A stretch of 64,000 bases of DNA from Bog-375 sp049587755. GTDB taxonomy: Bacteria > Acidobacteriota > Terriglobia > Bryobacterales > Bryobacteraceae. The notes beneath the pieces are model-generated. The model searched no databases. It saw only the letters and a program-made list of their open reading frames with translations, and was not told where the DNA came from. The stretch covers positions 62,001 to 126,000 of the forward strand of contig JBAVEN010000111.1 in NCBI GenBank assembly GCA_049587755.1, given 5' to 3'. The position numbers and the translations under genes were made by a program. Within the stretch, counting starts at the first letter, position 1, and the number at the start of each line of letters is the position of its first letter. Below, in pieces: positions 50,377-59,031 of the stretch.

Positions 50377-51422
50377 GCGGACCCATCCAGTTCAGTTGTC
50401 CTTTGCCGCTGGCGGTGAAGGATCGCATCGTGCTCGGCCATGGCTCGGGAGGAAAGCTCAGCGCCGAACTGCTGCACGACGTCTTTCTGCCCTTCTTTCA
50501 CAGCCCGATCCTCAACCGGCTGGACGACCAGGCGGTGCTGGAGATCAACGGCGCGCGCCTGGCCTTCACCACCGATTCCTTCGTGGTGAAGCCGCTGTTT
50601 TTCCGCGGCGGCGACATTGGATCGCTGGCGGTGCATGGCACGGTGAACGACCTGGCGATGGGCGGCGCCACTCCGCTCTATCTGAGCGTGGGTTTCATTC
50701 TCGAGGAGGGCCTCGAGATGGAAACCCTGCGCCGGGCAGCCGAATCGATGGGCCGGGCGGCTGACGCCATTCCGGTCGAAATCGTAACCGGCGATACCAA
50801 GGTAGTCGAAAAGGGGAGCGGCGACGGGCTGTTCGTCAATACCACCGGCATCGGGCTGGTGCCGGAAGGTGTGCGCCTCTCGCCTTCGCTGGTGCGTCCG
50901 GGCGACCGCGTGCTGCTTTCCGGCCCCATCGGCGACCACGGAATCGCCATCCTGGCGGAGAGGGAAGGAATTCAGTTCTCGACGGACCTGGCCAGCGATT
51001 CCGCTCCGTTGCATGGCCTGGTAGCCGCCATGCTGGCCGCGTCGCTCGACATTCGCGCCATGCGCGACCCTACGCGCGGCGGACTCTCCAGCGCGCTGAA
51101 TGAGATTGCTTCCCGCGCCGGCGTAGGCATCGCGATTGAGGAAAGCGCCGTTCCCGTGCGCGAGGAAGTGCGCGGCGCCTGCGAGATGCTGGGCCTCGAC
51201 CCGCTCTACGTCGCCAATGAGGGCAAACTGGTGGCCTTCGTGGCTCCGCATGCCGCCGAGCCCGTGCTGGCGGCGATGCGACGGCATCCCCTGGGGCGCG
51301 ACGCCGCGATTATCGGCGCCGTCAGCGATACGCATGCCGGGCTGGTGCTGCTGCGGACTCCTTTCGGAACCACCCGGATTGTCGACATGCTGCCCGGCGA
51401 TCAGCTTCCCAGGATCTGCTGA
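50373..51422 (+). CDS. hypE: Hydrogenase maturation protein HypE
   Basis: HypE dehydrates the carbamoyl group on its C-terminal cysteine to thiocyanate, the CN donor. The 349-residue PurM/AIR-synthase-like enzyme has VLGHGSGGKLSAELLHDVFL near 20-39, TTDSFVVKPLFFRGGDIGSL, GTVNDLAMGGATPLYLSVGF, and ends PRIC, the invariant modified Cys. TTG 50373 overlaps the hypD stop. The hypA ATG overlaps its own stop (TGATG). Confidence 0.96.
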   Translation: MSGPIQFSCPLPLAVKDRIVLGHGSGGKLSAELLHDVFLPFFHSPILNRLDDQAVLEINGARLAFTTDSFVVKPLFFRGGDIGSLAVHGTVNDLAMGGATPLYLSVGFILEEGLEMETLRRAAESMGRAADAIPVEIVTGDTKVVEKGSGDGLFVNTTGIGLVPEGVRLSPSLVRPGDRVLLSGPIGDHGIAILAEREGIQFSTDLASDSAPLHGLVAAMLAASLDIRAMRDPTRGGLSSALNEIASRAGVGIAIEESAVPVREEVRGACEMLGLDPLYVANEGKLVAFVAPHAAEPVLAAMRRHPLGRDAAIIGAVSDTHAGLVLLRTPFGTTRIVDMLPGDQLPRIC

Positions 51423-51670
51423 TGCACGAAATGGGAATTGCCGGCTCGGTGATTGAAGCCGTGCGCGTCGAAGTCACTCGCCGTCCCGGCGCCCGCGCCA
51501 CCAAGGTGGGATTGCGCATCGGCGAATGGTGCGGCGTGGATGTGGAGTCGCTGCGGTTTTGCCTGGAGGTTCTGGTCAAGGACACGGAGCTGGAGCCGAT
51601 CGCTGTGGACATCGACTTTCGCCCGCAAGGCTCCGAGCTCGATATCGCCTACCTGGAACTGGAGGAATGA
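51422..51670 (+). CDS. hypA: Hydrogenase nickel-insertion protein HypA, lacking the zinc-ribbon domain
   Basis: HypA delivers nickel with HypB. The N-terminal MHEMGIAGSVIEAV keeps the nickel-site His2, and KVGLRIGEWCGVDVESLRFC and LEVLVKDTELEP follow the family. Normal HypA (about 113 aa) then carries a zinc ribbon with two CxxC pairs; here the 82-residue chain passes from AVDIDFRPQ straight to GSELDIAYLELEE, the usual final strand. So the metal-structural domain is missing by a clean internal loss, while reading frame and operon position are intact. TGATG couples it to hypE; hypB starts two bases after its stop. Confidence 0.9.
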   Translation: MHEMGIAGSVIEAVRVEVTRRPGARATKVGLRIGEWCGVDVESLRFCLEVLVKDTELEPIAVDIDFRPQGSELDIAYLELEE

Positions 51671-51671
51671 A

Positions 51672-52355
51672 GTGGAACGAGTCGCCATCGAAAAAAAGGT
51701 GCTGAGCGAAAACGATCGGATCGCGCAGGCGCTGCGCCAGCAGTTCGCCGAGTGCGGAACGCTCGTGCTGAACTGCATCAGTTCTCCCGGTTCTGGCAAG
51801 ACCTCCCTGCTCGAGCGGACCCTGGAAGGCTTCCCTCCGGACACACGCGTGGCGGTCGTCACCGGAGACATCCAAACCGACAACGACGCGCGCCGCCTGG
51901 CCCGCTTCGGTTTCCCGGTCCGCCAGATCACCACCGCTGGCGCTTGTCATCTGGACGCACGCATGATCGAAAAATCGCTCCAGGGCTGGGACCTGGGCCG
52001 GTTGGATCTGCTGCTGATCGAGAATGTCGGTAACCTGGTGTGCCCCACCAGCTACGACCTGGGAGAGGAATCGAAGATTGTCATCCTGAGCGTAACCGAA
52101 GGCGACGATAAGCCGCTGAAATATCCGGGCGCATTTGCCAAGTCTCGCCTGATGGTTCTGAACAAGATCGATCTGCTCCCCTACGTGCCGTTCGACATGG
52201 AAGCCGCCCGCCGCAACGCGCGCAGCATTCACCCCGAGATCGACATCATCGAAACCTCTTGCACCACCGGCAACGGCCTCGAAGGGTGGCGAAAGTGGAT
52301 CGGGGAGCGGATGCGCCAAGCCGCGGATTCGCGGCAACAACGCGTGACCCCCTAG
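51672..52355 (+). CDS. hypB: Hydrogenase nickel-insertion GTPase HypB
   Basis: HypB is the GTPase for nickel insertion. The 227-residue product has the P-loop CISSPGSGKTSLLERTL (about 35-51), VVTGDIQTDNDARRLARFGF, the metal-site segment TTAGACHLDARMIEKSL, LLLIENVGNLVCPTSYDLGE and the NKID G4 motif VLNKIDLLPYV. It lacks the N-terminal CxxCGC and His-rich tracts of some HypB proteins. GTG 51672 has GGAGGA 5 bases upstream. It ends the hypCDEAB operon. Confidence 0.95.
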   Translation: MERVAIEKKVLSENDRIAQALRQQFAECGTLVLNCISSPGSGKTSLLERTLEGFPPDTRVAVVTGDIQTDNDARRLARFGFPVRQITTAGACHLDARMIEKSLQGWDLGRLDLLLIENVGNLVCPTSYDLGEESKIVILSVTEGDDKPLKYPGAFAKSRLMVLNKIDLLPYVPFDMEAARRNARSIHPEIDIIETSCTTGNGLEGWRKWIGERMRQAADSRQQRVTP

Positions 52356-52398
52356 CCGAGCCGGCCATCCTGCAATCGCGGCAACGGTCTCGTCGCGC

Positions 52399-52418
52399 GG
52401 GCGAGGCATGCCTCGCCC
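52399..52418. repeat. REP-like palindrome GGGCGAGGCATGCCTCGCCC
   Basis: Identical 20-bp palindrome to 41370-41389, here followed by CCTAC. A related GGGCATGCC..GCCC fragment lies just downstream. It sits between convergent hypB and the ADOP permease. Confidence 0.7.
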
Positions 52419-52476
52419 CTACCACGGACTCGGGCATGCCTTGCCCGGCGCGCTGACGCTGGCTGCTCCGTGACCT

Positions 52477-54903
52477 CTACTCGTTATGCAGCGCTACCGC
52501 GGGGTCAACCTTCGCCGCCCGTTGTGCCGGGAAGTAACCGGCCAGCAGCGCAGCGCCGCCGAGCAGGAAAGTGAACCCCGCAAAGGCGTATAAGTCCACA
52601 GGGATCACGTTATAGAGCAGGCTGGAGACGATCCGCGTCAGCACGTAAGCCAGCGGCAGCCCGATCGCCAATCCAGCGCCGGCCATCCGGAAGGATTGGC
52701 CGACCACCATTGTCAACACGTCGGCCTGCCGCGCCCCTAAGGCCATGCGGACGCCGATTTCGTGCGTCCGCTGCGCCACGGTGTAGGACGTCACAGCGTA
52801 AATCCCGGTGATCGCGAGCAGCAGCGCGATGAAGGCGTATCTTTCCATGCTGATTGCCGCGCCACCCACGCCGGAGGTTTCCCAGGCGATGGTCTGCTCC
52901 ATGCTCTTGACGTCGTAAATCGGTGGATTGCGGTCCACGCCGCGCACCAGCGCACGCGCACCGCTCGCCGCCGCCAGCGGATCGCCGGTGGTGCGCAACA
53001 GCACCGTCATCACGAGAGAGGGAGCCTGTGCATACGGAATGTACGCAACCGGCTGCGGCTGGCCGGAGAACCAGTTCTTGACGTCGCCTGCGACGCCGAC
53101 CACCGTCAGCCACGGCGACTGCGCATTGCCCAGCTTGACGCGGTGGCCGACGGGGTCCTCGGTGCGGGGGAAGTCCGGCCAATAATGGCGCGCTATGGTT
53201 TCGCTGAGAACCACCACTCGAGGCGCGTCCGCCCCATCGTGCGGCGAAATGGTGCGCCCCCGTCGAATGGGGAACTCCATCGTCTCGAAATAATGGCCGC
53301 TCACCGCGAGCACGTCAGGCTGCGTTTCTCCAGGGCGGGGCTCGGGCCGGCCTTCGATGTAGAATCCGCCGGTGGCTCCCGATCGCGACGAAACGCCGGC
53401 GAGTCGCACGCCGGGAAGGCCGCCCAGCGCCGTGAGCACGCGGTCGTAATACGAAGTGATCTGCTCAGGCGAGCGGTACGAGCTCGCTGGCAAAGCAATC
53501 TGCATCGTCAGCAGGTTCTTGGGATTGTACCCGGGGTTGGAAGTCAGCATGTGGCGGAAGGTTTCCACCATCAGTCCGGCGCCCACCAGCAAAACCAACG
53601 CCATGGCCACCTCGGCCGTCACCAGCGCGCCGCGCATCCGGCTGTGAGCGGCTCCGGAGCTCGAACTGCGGCCACCTTCCTTGAGGGTCTCGCCCAGATC
53701 TCCGGCGGCGTTCCGTCGCAACACCAGTAGAACCGCCGGCGCCGAGCACAGCATTCCGGCGATCAAGGAAATAGCCAGCGTGAATACAGCCACCGCGCCA
53801 TCCGCGTGGATCGTCCTGATGCCAGGCACGAAGCGCAGCACCTCGGAGGGCACGTGTTCCCGGGCGAACTCCAGGTTCCACGATGCCAGCCATATCCCCA
53901 GTCCGCCTCCGAACAAAGCCACCAGGGTGGACTCGGTCAGCAGCCGGAGCGCGACGCGGAGACGGCTCGCGCCCAGCGCGGTCTCCACCGCAAATTGCTT
54001 TTGGCGGGTGGTGGCGCGCGCCAGTTGCAAGTTGGCGACATTGGCGCAGGCCAGCAACAGCACGAAACCCGCGGTGCCCAGCAGTAGCAGGACGAAACGG
54101 TCCGTCTCCTGGTTGGTAAGTTCGCGCAACGGCACCACGTCGATGGATCGCCCCTCGTTGGTTTGTGGATACTGTGTCTCCAGGCGGCGCGCGATCACAC
54201 CCAGCGACGCGCGAGCCTCGGCCGCGGAAACTCCCGGCCGCAGACGGCCTAGTACCAGCAACGTCTGGGCTGCGCGCTGATGTTTTTCTTGAGGATCGAG
54301 CGCCAGTGGCGCCCACAGGTCCGTGGCCAGCGGGTAATCGAACTCGGCCGGCATCACGCCGGCAATCGTGTAACTGCGGTTGTCGAGCGAAATCGGTTGC
54401 CCCACCGCATTCGGGTTCGAGGCCAGGCGCCGCTGCCAGAAGCCGTGACTCACAACCACCACCGGGTTCGCGGTCGCCTCTTCTTCCTGCTTCGAGAAAG
54501 CTCGTCCGATCACCGGCTTCATTCCCAGCACCGCGAAGAAATCCGCCGTCACCAGGCAAGCCTGTATCCGTTCCGGCTCGTGCGCCCCGGTGAGGTTCGC
54601 ATCCCACGGGCGGTAGAGGGCCAGCCGATCGAAGGAACGGTCCTGCTCTTTCCAGTCGAAAAAGTTCGCCGGGGCCACCAGGTCCCGCTCCGCGGCGAGC
54701 TTGGGGATGGTCTCCCACACGGTCACGATTCGCTCCAGCTTCGGATAGGGAAACGGGTGGAGCACCAGCGAGTTGACCCAGGCGAAGGACGAGGTATTCA
54801 CGCCAATGCCGAGCGCCAGCGCCAGTGCGGCCACCGCCGTGGCGCCCGGCGACTTGCGCAAAGCGCGCAACGCGTAGCGGAAATCGAGCAGGAGACTGTT
54901 CAT
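52477..54903 (-). CDS. ADOP-type duplicated orphan permease (MacB/FtsX-like)
   Basis: An 808-residue ABC-type permease without ATPase. It has two MacB_PCD/FtsX halves: the first starts LLLDFRYALRALRKSPGATA (about 4-23), the family N-terminus, with the periplasmic domain about residues 45-240 and membrane helices near 270-440; the second repeats this, ending VLTMVVGQSFRMAGAGLAIG and YFPAQRAAKVDPAVALHNE. ADOP proteins are expanded in Acidobacteria; transport substrate unknown, perhaps efflux or lipoprotein-related. ATG 54903 heads the gene; no ATP-binding subunit is adjacent. Confidence 0.9.
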   Translation of the reverse strand: MNSLLLDFRYALRALRKSPGATAVAALALALGIGVNTSSFAWVNSLVLHPFPYPKLERIVTVWETIPKLAAERDLVAPANFFDWKEQDRSFDRLALYRPWDANLTGAHEPERIQACLVTADFFAVLGMKPVIGRAFSKQEEEATANPVVVVSHGFWQRRLASNPNAVGQPISLDNRSYTIAGVMPAEFDYPLATDLWAPLALDPQEKHQRAAQTLLVLGRLRPGVSAAEARASLGVIARRLETQYPQTNEGRSIDVVPLRELTNQETDRFVLLLLGTAGFVLLLACANVANLQLARATTRQKQFAVETALGASRLRVALRLLTESTLVALFGGGLGIWLASWNLEFAREHVPSEVLRFVPGIRTIHADGAVAVFTLAISLIAGMLCSAPAVLLVLRRNAAGDLGETLKEGGRSSSSGAAHSRMRGALVTAEVAMALVLLVGAGLMVETFRHMLTSNPGYNPKNLLTMQIALPASSYRSPEQITSYYDRVLTALGGLPGVRLAGVSSRSGATGGFYIEGRPEPRPGETQPDVLAVSGHYFETMEFPIRRGRTISPHDGADAPRVVVLSETIARHYWPDFPRTEDPVGHRVKLGNAQSPWLTVVGVAGDVKNWFSGQPQPVAYIPYAQAPSLVMTVLLRTTGDPLAAASGARALVRGVDRNPPIYDVKSMEQTIAWETSGVGGAAISMERYAFIALLLAITGIYAVTSYTVAQRTHEIGVRMALGARQADVLTMVVGQSFRMAGAGLAIGLPLAYVLTRIVSSLLYNVIPVDLYAFAGFTFLLGGAALLAGYFPAQRAAKVDPAVALHNE

Positions 54904-55080
54904 GGACCTTCCCTTGCGGAGTCAAGCAATTCCAGTGCCATCCGTTCTGCGTGATGAAAATGGCAGAGCAGCCGTTTCGTCCCACTCCGGTGTTCGATTC
55001 CGGGATGCGGGTGTCCGAAACTGCATGCTGTTCCTGCCCGGTGCTGCCGCCAGCAATAGCTTGAAAATGCGGCGCTTTCC

Positions 55081-56082
55081 ATGGCGGATGCTAAACTGAA
55101 GGTTCAATCGGCCATGCTTTCGATCGTCATCCCGATCCACAACGAGGAGCCGTCCATCCTGCCGCTTTATGACCGGCTGAGCGTGGTGCTCGAGCGGTTG
55201 CAACGGCCGTATGAAGTTCTATTCGTCGATGACGCATCGAGCGACCGCAGCTTCGAGTTGCTCGCTAATTTGGTGGAGATCGACGGCCATCTCACCGTGA
55301 TCCGGCTGCGCCGCAACTTCGGGCAGACCGCGGCGCTTTCCGCCGGCTTTCACGAAGCCCAGGGTGAGATCGTCATCGCCATGGATGGCGACCTGCAGCA
55401 CGCGCCCGAAGACATCCCGGCGCTGCTCGAAAAAATCGACCAAGGGTACGATATCGCCAGCGGCTGGCGGCAGAACCGCGTCGACAATGCCCTGTTTCGC
55501 AAACTTCCCTCGCGGATCGCCAATTGGATGATGGCCAAGGCTTCCGGTGTGGACCTGCGCGATTTCGGCACCACCTTCAAAGCCTATCGCGCCGAGGTGC
55601 TGAAAGACGTCCAGCTTTATGGCGAGTTGCACCGCTTCATCCCGGCGCTGGCCAGTTTCTATGGCGCTCGCATCGCCGAGGTGCCCATCCGCAACTCACT
55701 GCGCACCGCCGGCGATTCCCACTACGGCCTGGGGCGCACCTTCCGCGTCTTATTCGATATCGTCACCATCCGGTTTCTGCTCAAGTACTTGACCCGGCCA
55801 ATGCATTTCTTCGGCACGCTGGGGCTCGCCGGAACCATGCTCGGCGGCGCCATCATGCTTTATCTCGGCGTGAACAAGATTCTCGGCCAGGATATTATCG
55901 CCGAGCACGGCCCGCTGATGGTTCTTGGGGGCCTGCTGCTGCTCGCGGGGCTGATCATGTTCAGCACCGGCTTCATCGGCGAGATGCTGATGCGTACCTA
56001 TTTCGAAAGCCAGGACCGCCGCATCTACGCGATTCGCGAAATCCGCACCCGCAAGCAACGCGGCGTGGCGGGCACGCGTTAG
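55081..56082 (+). CDS. GT2 polyprenyl-phosphate glycosyltransferase (GtrB/DPM-like)
   Basis: A 333-residue enzyme that likely transfers a sugar onto undecaprenyl phosphate. The GT-A domain has LSIVIPIHNEEPSILPLYDR (about 12-31), VLFVDDASSDRSFELL, IAMDGDLQHAPEDIPALLEK (DxD site near 101-103) and DFGTTFKAYRAEVLK; two C-terminal membrane helices (about 243-264 and 275-298) anchor it, as in GtrB/ArnC. ATG 55081 is used; ATG 55114 (MLSIVIP) is an alternative giving the minimal family start. Confidence 0.92.
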   Translation: MADAKLKVQSAMLSIVIPIHNEEPSILPLYDRLSVVLERLQRPYEVLFVDDASSDRSFELLANLVEIDGHLTVIRLRRNFGQTAALSAGFHEAQGEIVIAMDGDLQHAPEDIPALLEKIDQGYDIASGWRQNRVDNALFRKLPSRIANWMMAKASGVDLRDFGTTFKAYRAEVLKDVQLYGELHRFIPALASFYGARIAEVPIRNSLRTAGDSHYGLGRTFRVLFDIVTIRFLLKYLTRPMHFFGTLGLAGTMLGGAIMLYLGVNKILGQDIIAEHGPLMVLGGLLLLAGLIMFSTGFIGEMLMRTYFESQDRRIYAIREIRTRKQRGVAGTR

Positions 56083-56114
56083 TTTGGTGGGGCATGCTTT
56101 AGCTTGCCCGTTTG

Positions 56115-56120
56115 TATAAT
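56115..56120 (+). promoter_or_regulatory. Putative -10 box (TATAAT) for leaderless small gene
   Basis: Consensus TATAAT ends 7 bases before ATG 56128. Confidence 0.5.
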
Positions 56121-56127
56121 AAGAGCT

Positions 56128-56559
56128 ATGTTCTTTCGCCGAAAGCGTGTGGAAATCCCCACTTTCGAACAGCGCATCGACAAGCTGCGCGCCGCGGGCT
56201 TCACGGTCATGCCGATCGACGGAGCGCTGCGGGTGACCCGCGGGCCGTGCGCGATCGATTTGAAAGAACAGGACGGCGCCGCCGTCGCCGTATGCCAGGC
56301 TGGCATTCTGATGGGCGTCGAAATCGGCGCGCTGGTGGACGGCGGCTACCAAAAGTTCTTCCGCGCCCCGTCCGGGCAGCAAAAACCGGCCTTGGCCGAT
56401 GAGCTGAAAGCCCTGCACGATTTCGAAGAGGACTTGTGGCAGGCGCTGGGCCGCCAAAGCTACTACAACCAATCTCTAGGCACCGTCTCCACCCTCTATC
56501 TTTACGATCGTGTCAAAGACCGCGACCGCGGCGTCCCGCGGCGAGTCTGGGAAGCGTAG
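56128..56559 (+). CDS. Hypothetical protein
   Basis: A 143-residue soluble protein (MFFRRKRVEIPTFEQRIDKL at its start). It has FTVMPIDGALRVTRGPCAID, VEIGALVDGGYQKFFRAPSG and an acidic helical part, ending YLYDRVKDRDRGVPRRVWEA. Family not recognised. The start at 56128 is supported by TATAAT placed for leaderless transcription. It follows the GT2 gene by 45 bases but has its own promoter. Confidence 0.75.
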   Translation: MFFRRKRVEIPTFEQRIDKLRAAGFTVMPIDGALRVTRGPCAIDLKEQDGAAVAVCQAGILMGVEIGALVDGGYQKFFRAPSGQQKPALADELKALHDFEEDLWQALGRQSYYNQSLGTVSTLYLYDRVKDRDRGVPRRVWEA

Positions 56560-56983
56560 AAATCCGCACCGCTGTGAAGCGTTCCTCCGCGGCCATAGAG
56601 GAACACAGAGAAACACGGATGAGTGTTCTTGTTTTTTATCTGTGTTCATCCACGGCCCAAATTCTTTGGCCGTATCCGCGCGCGTCGCGGTCTGCCTCCG
56701 TGTTATCCTGAATTCTTCACGGTAGAGGTGCGGCGGCCATCAGTACCGCGGGTCAGGGTTCCGGTTGCGCTCCGGAGATCCGTTGAAAAAGGGGCCGGCA
56801 AGAGTTTTCCGCCGAAGCCGCGCTGGGGCAGTGCAGTTCCCGGCGGTTGGGGAGCCAGGTTAATACCGGCTCACTGTCACTCGTGTCATGCGTGTCATGG
56901 CGGGTGGAGCGCTATCGGGATCGAAGATGCGCCGCAGTTCGGGCGTTCTTTCCTTTTCCCTGCCTCCCCCGTTGGTCAGTTCG
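56560..56983. other. 424-bp intergenic region with dyad repeat
   Basis: Holds the dyad at 56591-56657, then GC-rich sequence without supported gene up to the dapE-like start. No clear promoter for the lysine operon was found. Confidence 0.4.
56591..56657. repeat. Inverted-repeat (dyad) element, GGCC..GAACACAGA type
   Basis: Left arm GGCCATAGAGGAACACAGAG, right arm CTGTGTTCATCCACGGCC (imperfect complement), separated by AAACACGGATGAGTGTTC-rich sequence. Related to 953-1032. Confidence 0.6.
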
Positions 56984-58003
56984 ATGGACGTTTTTGCACT
57001 CACGCGGGCGCTGGTCGATATCGAGTCGATCACCAACAACGAAGAGCGTATAGCCCTGTATCTACGCGACTGGCTGCGCGCGCTGACCACCCGGTACGGC
57101 GGGCACGTCGAAACCATGGAGGTGGAACCGCGCCGCTACAACCTGCTTGCGCAGTTCGGCGGCCGGCTCGACGTCACGTTCTCCACCCACCTCGATACGG
57201 TGCCGCCGTTCGCCGCCTCGCGCGAGGATGAAACCTTCATCTGGGGACGCGGCTCGTGCGACGCCAAGGGCATCATCGCGTCCATGATTCACGCCGCCCA
57301 GGCGCTGCTCGAATCGGGCGAACGCAATTTCGGAGTTCTCCTGCTGGTGGGCGAAGAGCGCAACAGCGCGGGCGCATTCCAGGCCGCCCGGACGCCGCGC
57401 GGCTCGCGCTACGTCATCAATGGCGAGCCCACCGAAAATAAGCTGGCGCTTGGCTCCAAGGGCGCCCTGCGCTATGAAGTCGTTTCGAGCGGCAGGATGG
57501 CCCACTCCGCGTATCCCGAGCTGGGCGATTCGGCCATCCACAAGCTGGTGGACGCGCTGGCCTTGATGCGTGCCATCGCGCTGCCGGTCGATCCGCTGCT
57601 CGGCTCGAGCACCTTAAACATTGGCACCATCCACGGCGGACGCGCGCCCAACGTAATCGCCGACGAGGCCAAGGCCGAAATTCTCATCCGCCTGGTGGGC
57701 GATTCGAGCGAGACCAAGCAGGCTCTCGTCCGCGCCGCCGAAGGCCGCGCCGAGCTCCGCGAGGTGATCGAAATTCCCGCCCTCCGCCTCAACCCCCTGG
57801 ATGGCATTCCCACCACGGTGGTGGCATTCACGACCGATATCCCGGCACTGGGCGGCCGGTGGGGCGAACCTTTTTTGATTGGCCCCGGCTCCATCCACGT
57901 CGCGCACACGCCTGAGGAGCGCGTAGCGAAGTCGCAACTCAGCGAAGCCGTCGAAATCTACATCCGCATGGTAAAGGAATTATGCAAACGCGCATCGAAG
58001 TAG
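56984..58003 (+). CDS. dapE: M20-family metallohydrolase, probable DapE
   Basis: Expected to remove succinyl from N-succinyl-LL-diaminopimelate. The 339-residue product has the metal-site FSTHLDTVPPFAAS (about 62-75), GRGSCDAKGIIASMIHAAQA, the catalytic Glu pair GEERNSAG and VINGEPTENKLALGSKGALR, then the dimerisation lid (SGRMAHSAYPELGDSAIHKL). M20 members also include ArgE/LysK; the DapE call rests on its place ahead of asd, lysC, dapB, dapA and dapD. ATG 56984 starts MDVFALTRALVDIESITN, the usual N-terminus. It overlaps asd by 22 bases. Confidence 0.85.
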   Translation: MDVFALTRALVDIESITNNEERIALYLRDWLRALTTRYGGHVETMEVEPRRYNLLAQFGGRLDVTFSTHLDTVPPFAASREDETFIWGRGSCDAKGIIASMIHAAQALLESGERNFGVLLLVGEERNSAGAFQAARTPRGSRYVINGEPTENKLALGSKGALRYEVVSSGRMAHSAYPELGDSAIHKLVDALALMRAIALPVDPLLGSSTLNIGTIHGGRAPNVIADEAKAEILIRLVGDSSETKQALVRAAEGRAELREVIEIPALRLNPLDGIPTTVVAFTTDIPALGGRWGEPFLIGPGSIHVAHTPEERVAKSQLSEAVEIYIRMVKELCKRASK

Positions 58004-59031
58004 GCATCCTGGGCGCCACCGGAATGGTGGGCCAGCATTTCGTCAAATTCTTGCAGGGCCACCCCTGGTTCGAATTGAAGTGGCTTGGCGCGAGCGACCG
58101 CTCGGCAGGCAAGAAGTACAAGGACGCTATGACCTGGCACCTGCCCGGCGGCGTACCCGCCAGCGTGGCGGATTTGACCGTCGAGGACTGCCAGCCGGGC
58201 AGCGCGCCGCGCCTGCTGTTCTCCGCCATGGATGCTTCGGTCGCTACCGAAATCGAGCGCGCCTTCGCTCAAGCCGGCCACATCGTGGTGTCGAACTCGA
58301 AGAACCACCGCATGGAGCGCGACGTGCCGCTGCTGGTGCCCGAGATCAACCCGGACCACCTCAAGCTGGTGCCGGTGCAGCAGCGCGCGCGCGGCTGGAA
58401 GGGGCAGATCGTCACCAACCCGAACTGCTCCACGGTCGGCCTGACCATGGGCCTCGGACCGCTCAAGCCGTTCGGCATCACCAAGGTGATCGTCACCACC
58501 ATGCAGGCAATTTCCGGCGCCGGCTATCCTGGCGTGGCGTCGATGGACATTATGGGCAACGTGATCCCCTTCATCGGCGGCGAAGAAGAGAAGATGCAGG
58601 CGGAAACGCAGAAGATTTTGGGAGCGTTTCACGGCGACCATATCGAACCGCTGGCAGCCAAGGTAAGCGCGCAATGCAACCGCGTGGCAGTGGTCGATGG
58701 GCACACCGAAACCGTCTCGGTGGAGCTTTCCGCGAAGCCTTCCGAGCAGGATCTGCGCCGCGCCATGACGGAGTTTTCCGGCGTGCCGCAAGAGCGCAAG
58801 CTGCCCAGCGCGCCGCCCGCGCCGGTCATTTATTTGGAAGAGAGCAACCGGCCGCAGCCGCGCAAGGACGCCGAGCGCGAGCGCGGGATGGCGGCCTTCG
58901 TAGGCCGGCTGCGTCCTTGCCCGGTGCTCGATTGGAAGTTCGTCGTGCTCAGCCATAACACCATTCGCGGTGCGGCGGGCGCAGCCGTGCTCAACGCCGA
59001 GCTGATGCACTCGGAAGGGATGCTCGACTGA
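57982..59031 (+). CDS. asd: Aspartate-semialdehyde dehydrogenase
   Basis: Reduces aspartyl phosphate to aspartate semialdehyde, the branch point for lysine, methionine and threonine. The 349-residue product has VGILGATGMVGQHFVKFLQG (NADP site), VSNSKNHRM, the active-site Cys in VTNPNCSTVGLTMGLGPLKP (near 148), TTMQAISGAGYPGV, and a C-terminal His in SHNTIRGAAGAA. It resembles the archaeal/fungal-type ASADH. ATG 57982 overlaps dapE; its stop overlaps the lysC start. Confidence 0.95.
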   Translation: MQTRIEVGILGATGMVGQHFVKFLQGHPWFELKWLGASDRSAGKKYKDAMTWHLPGGVPASVADLTVEDCQPGSAPRLLFSAMDASVATEIERAFAQAGHIVVSNSKNHRMERDVPLLVPEINPDHLKLVPVQQRARGWKGQIVTNPNCSTVGLTMGLGPLKPFGITKVIVTTMQAISGAGYPGVASMDIMGNVIPFIGGEEEKMQAETQKILGAFHGDHIEPLAAKVSAQCNRVAVVDGHTETVSVELSAKPSEQDLRRAMTEFSGVPQERKLPSAPPAPVIYLEESNRPQPRKDAERERGMAAFVGRLRPCPVLDWKFVVLSHNTIRGAAGAAVLNAELMHSEGMLD

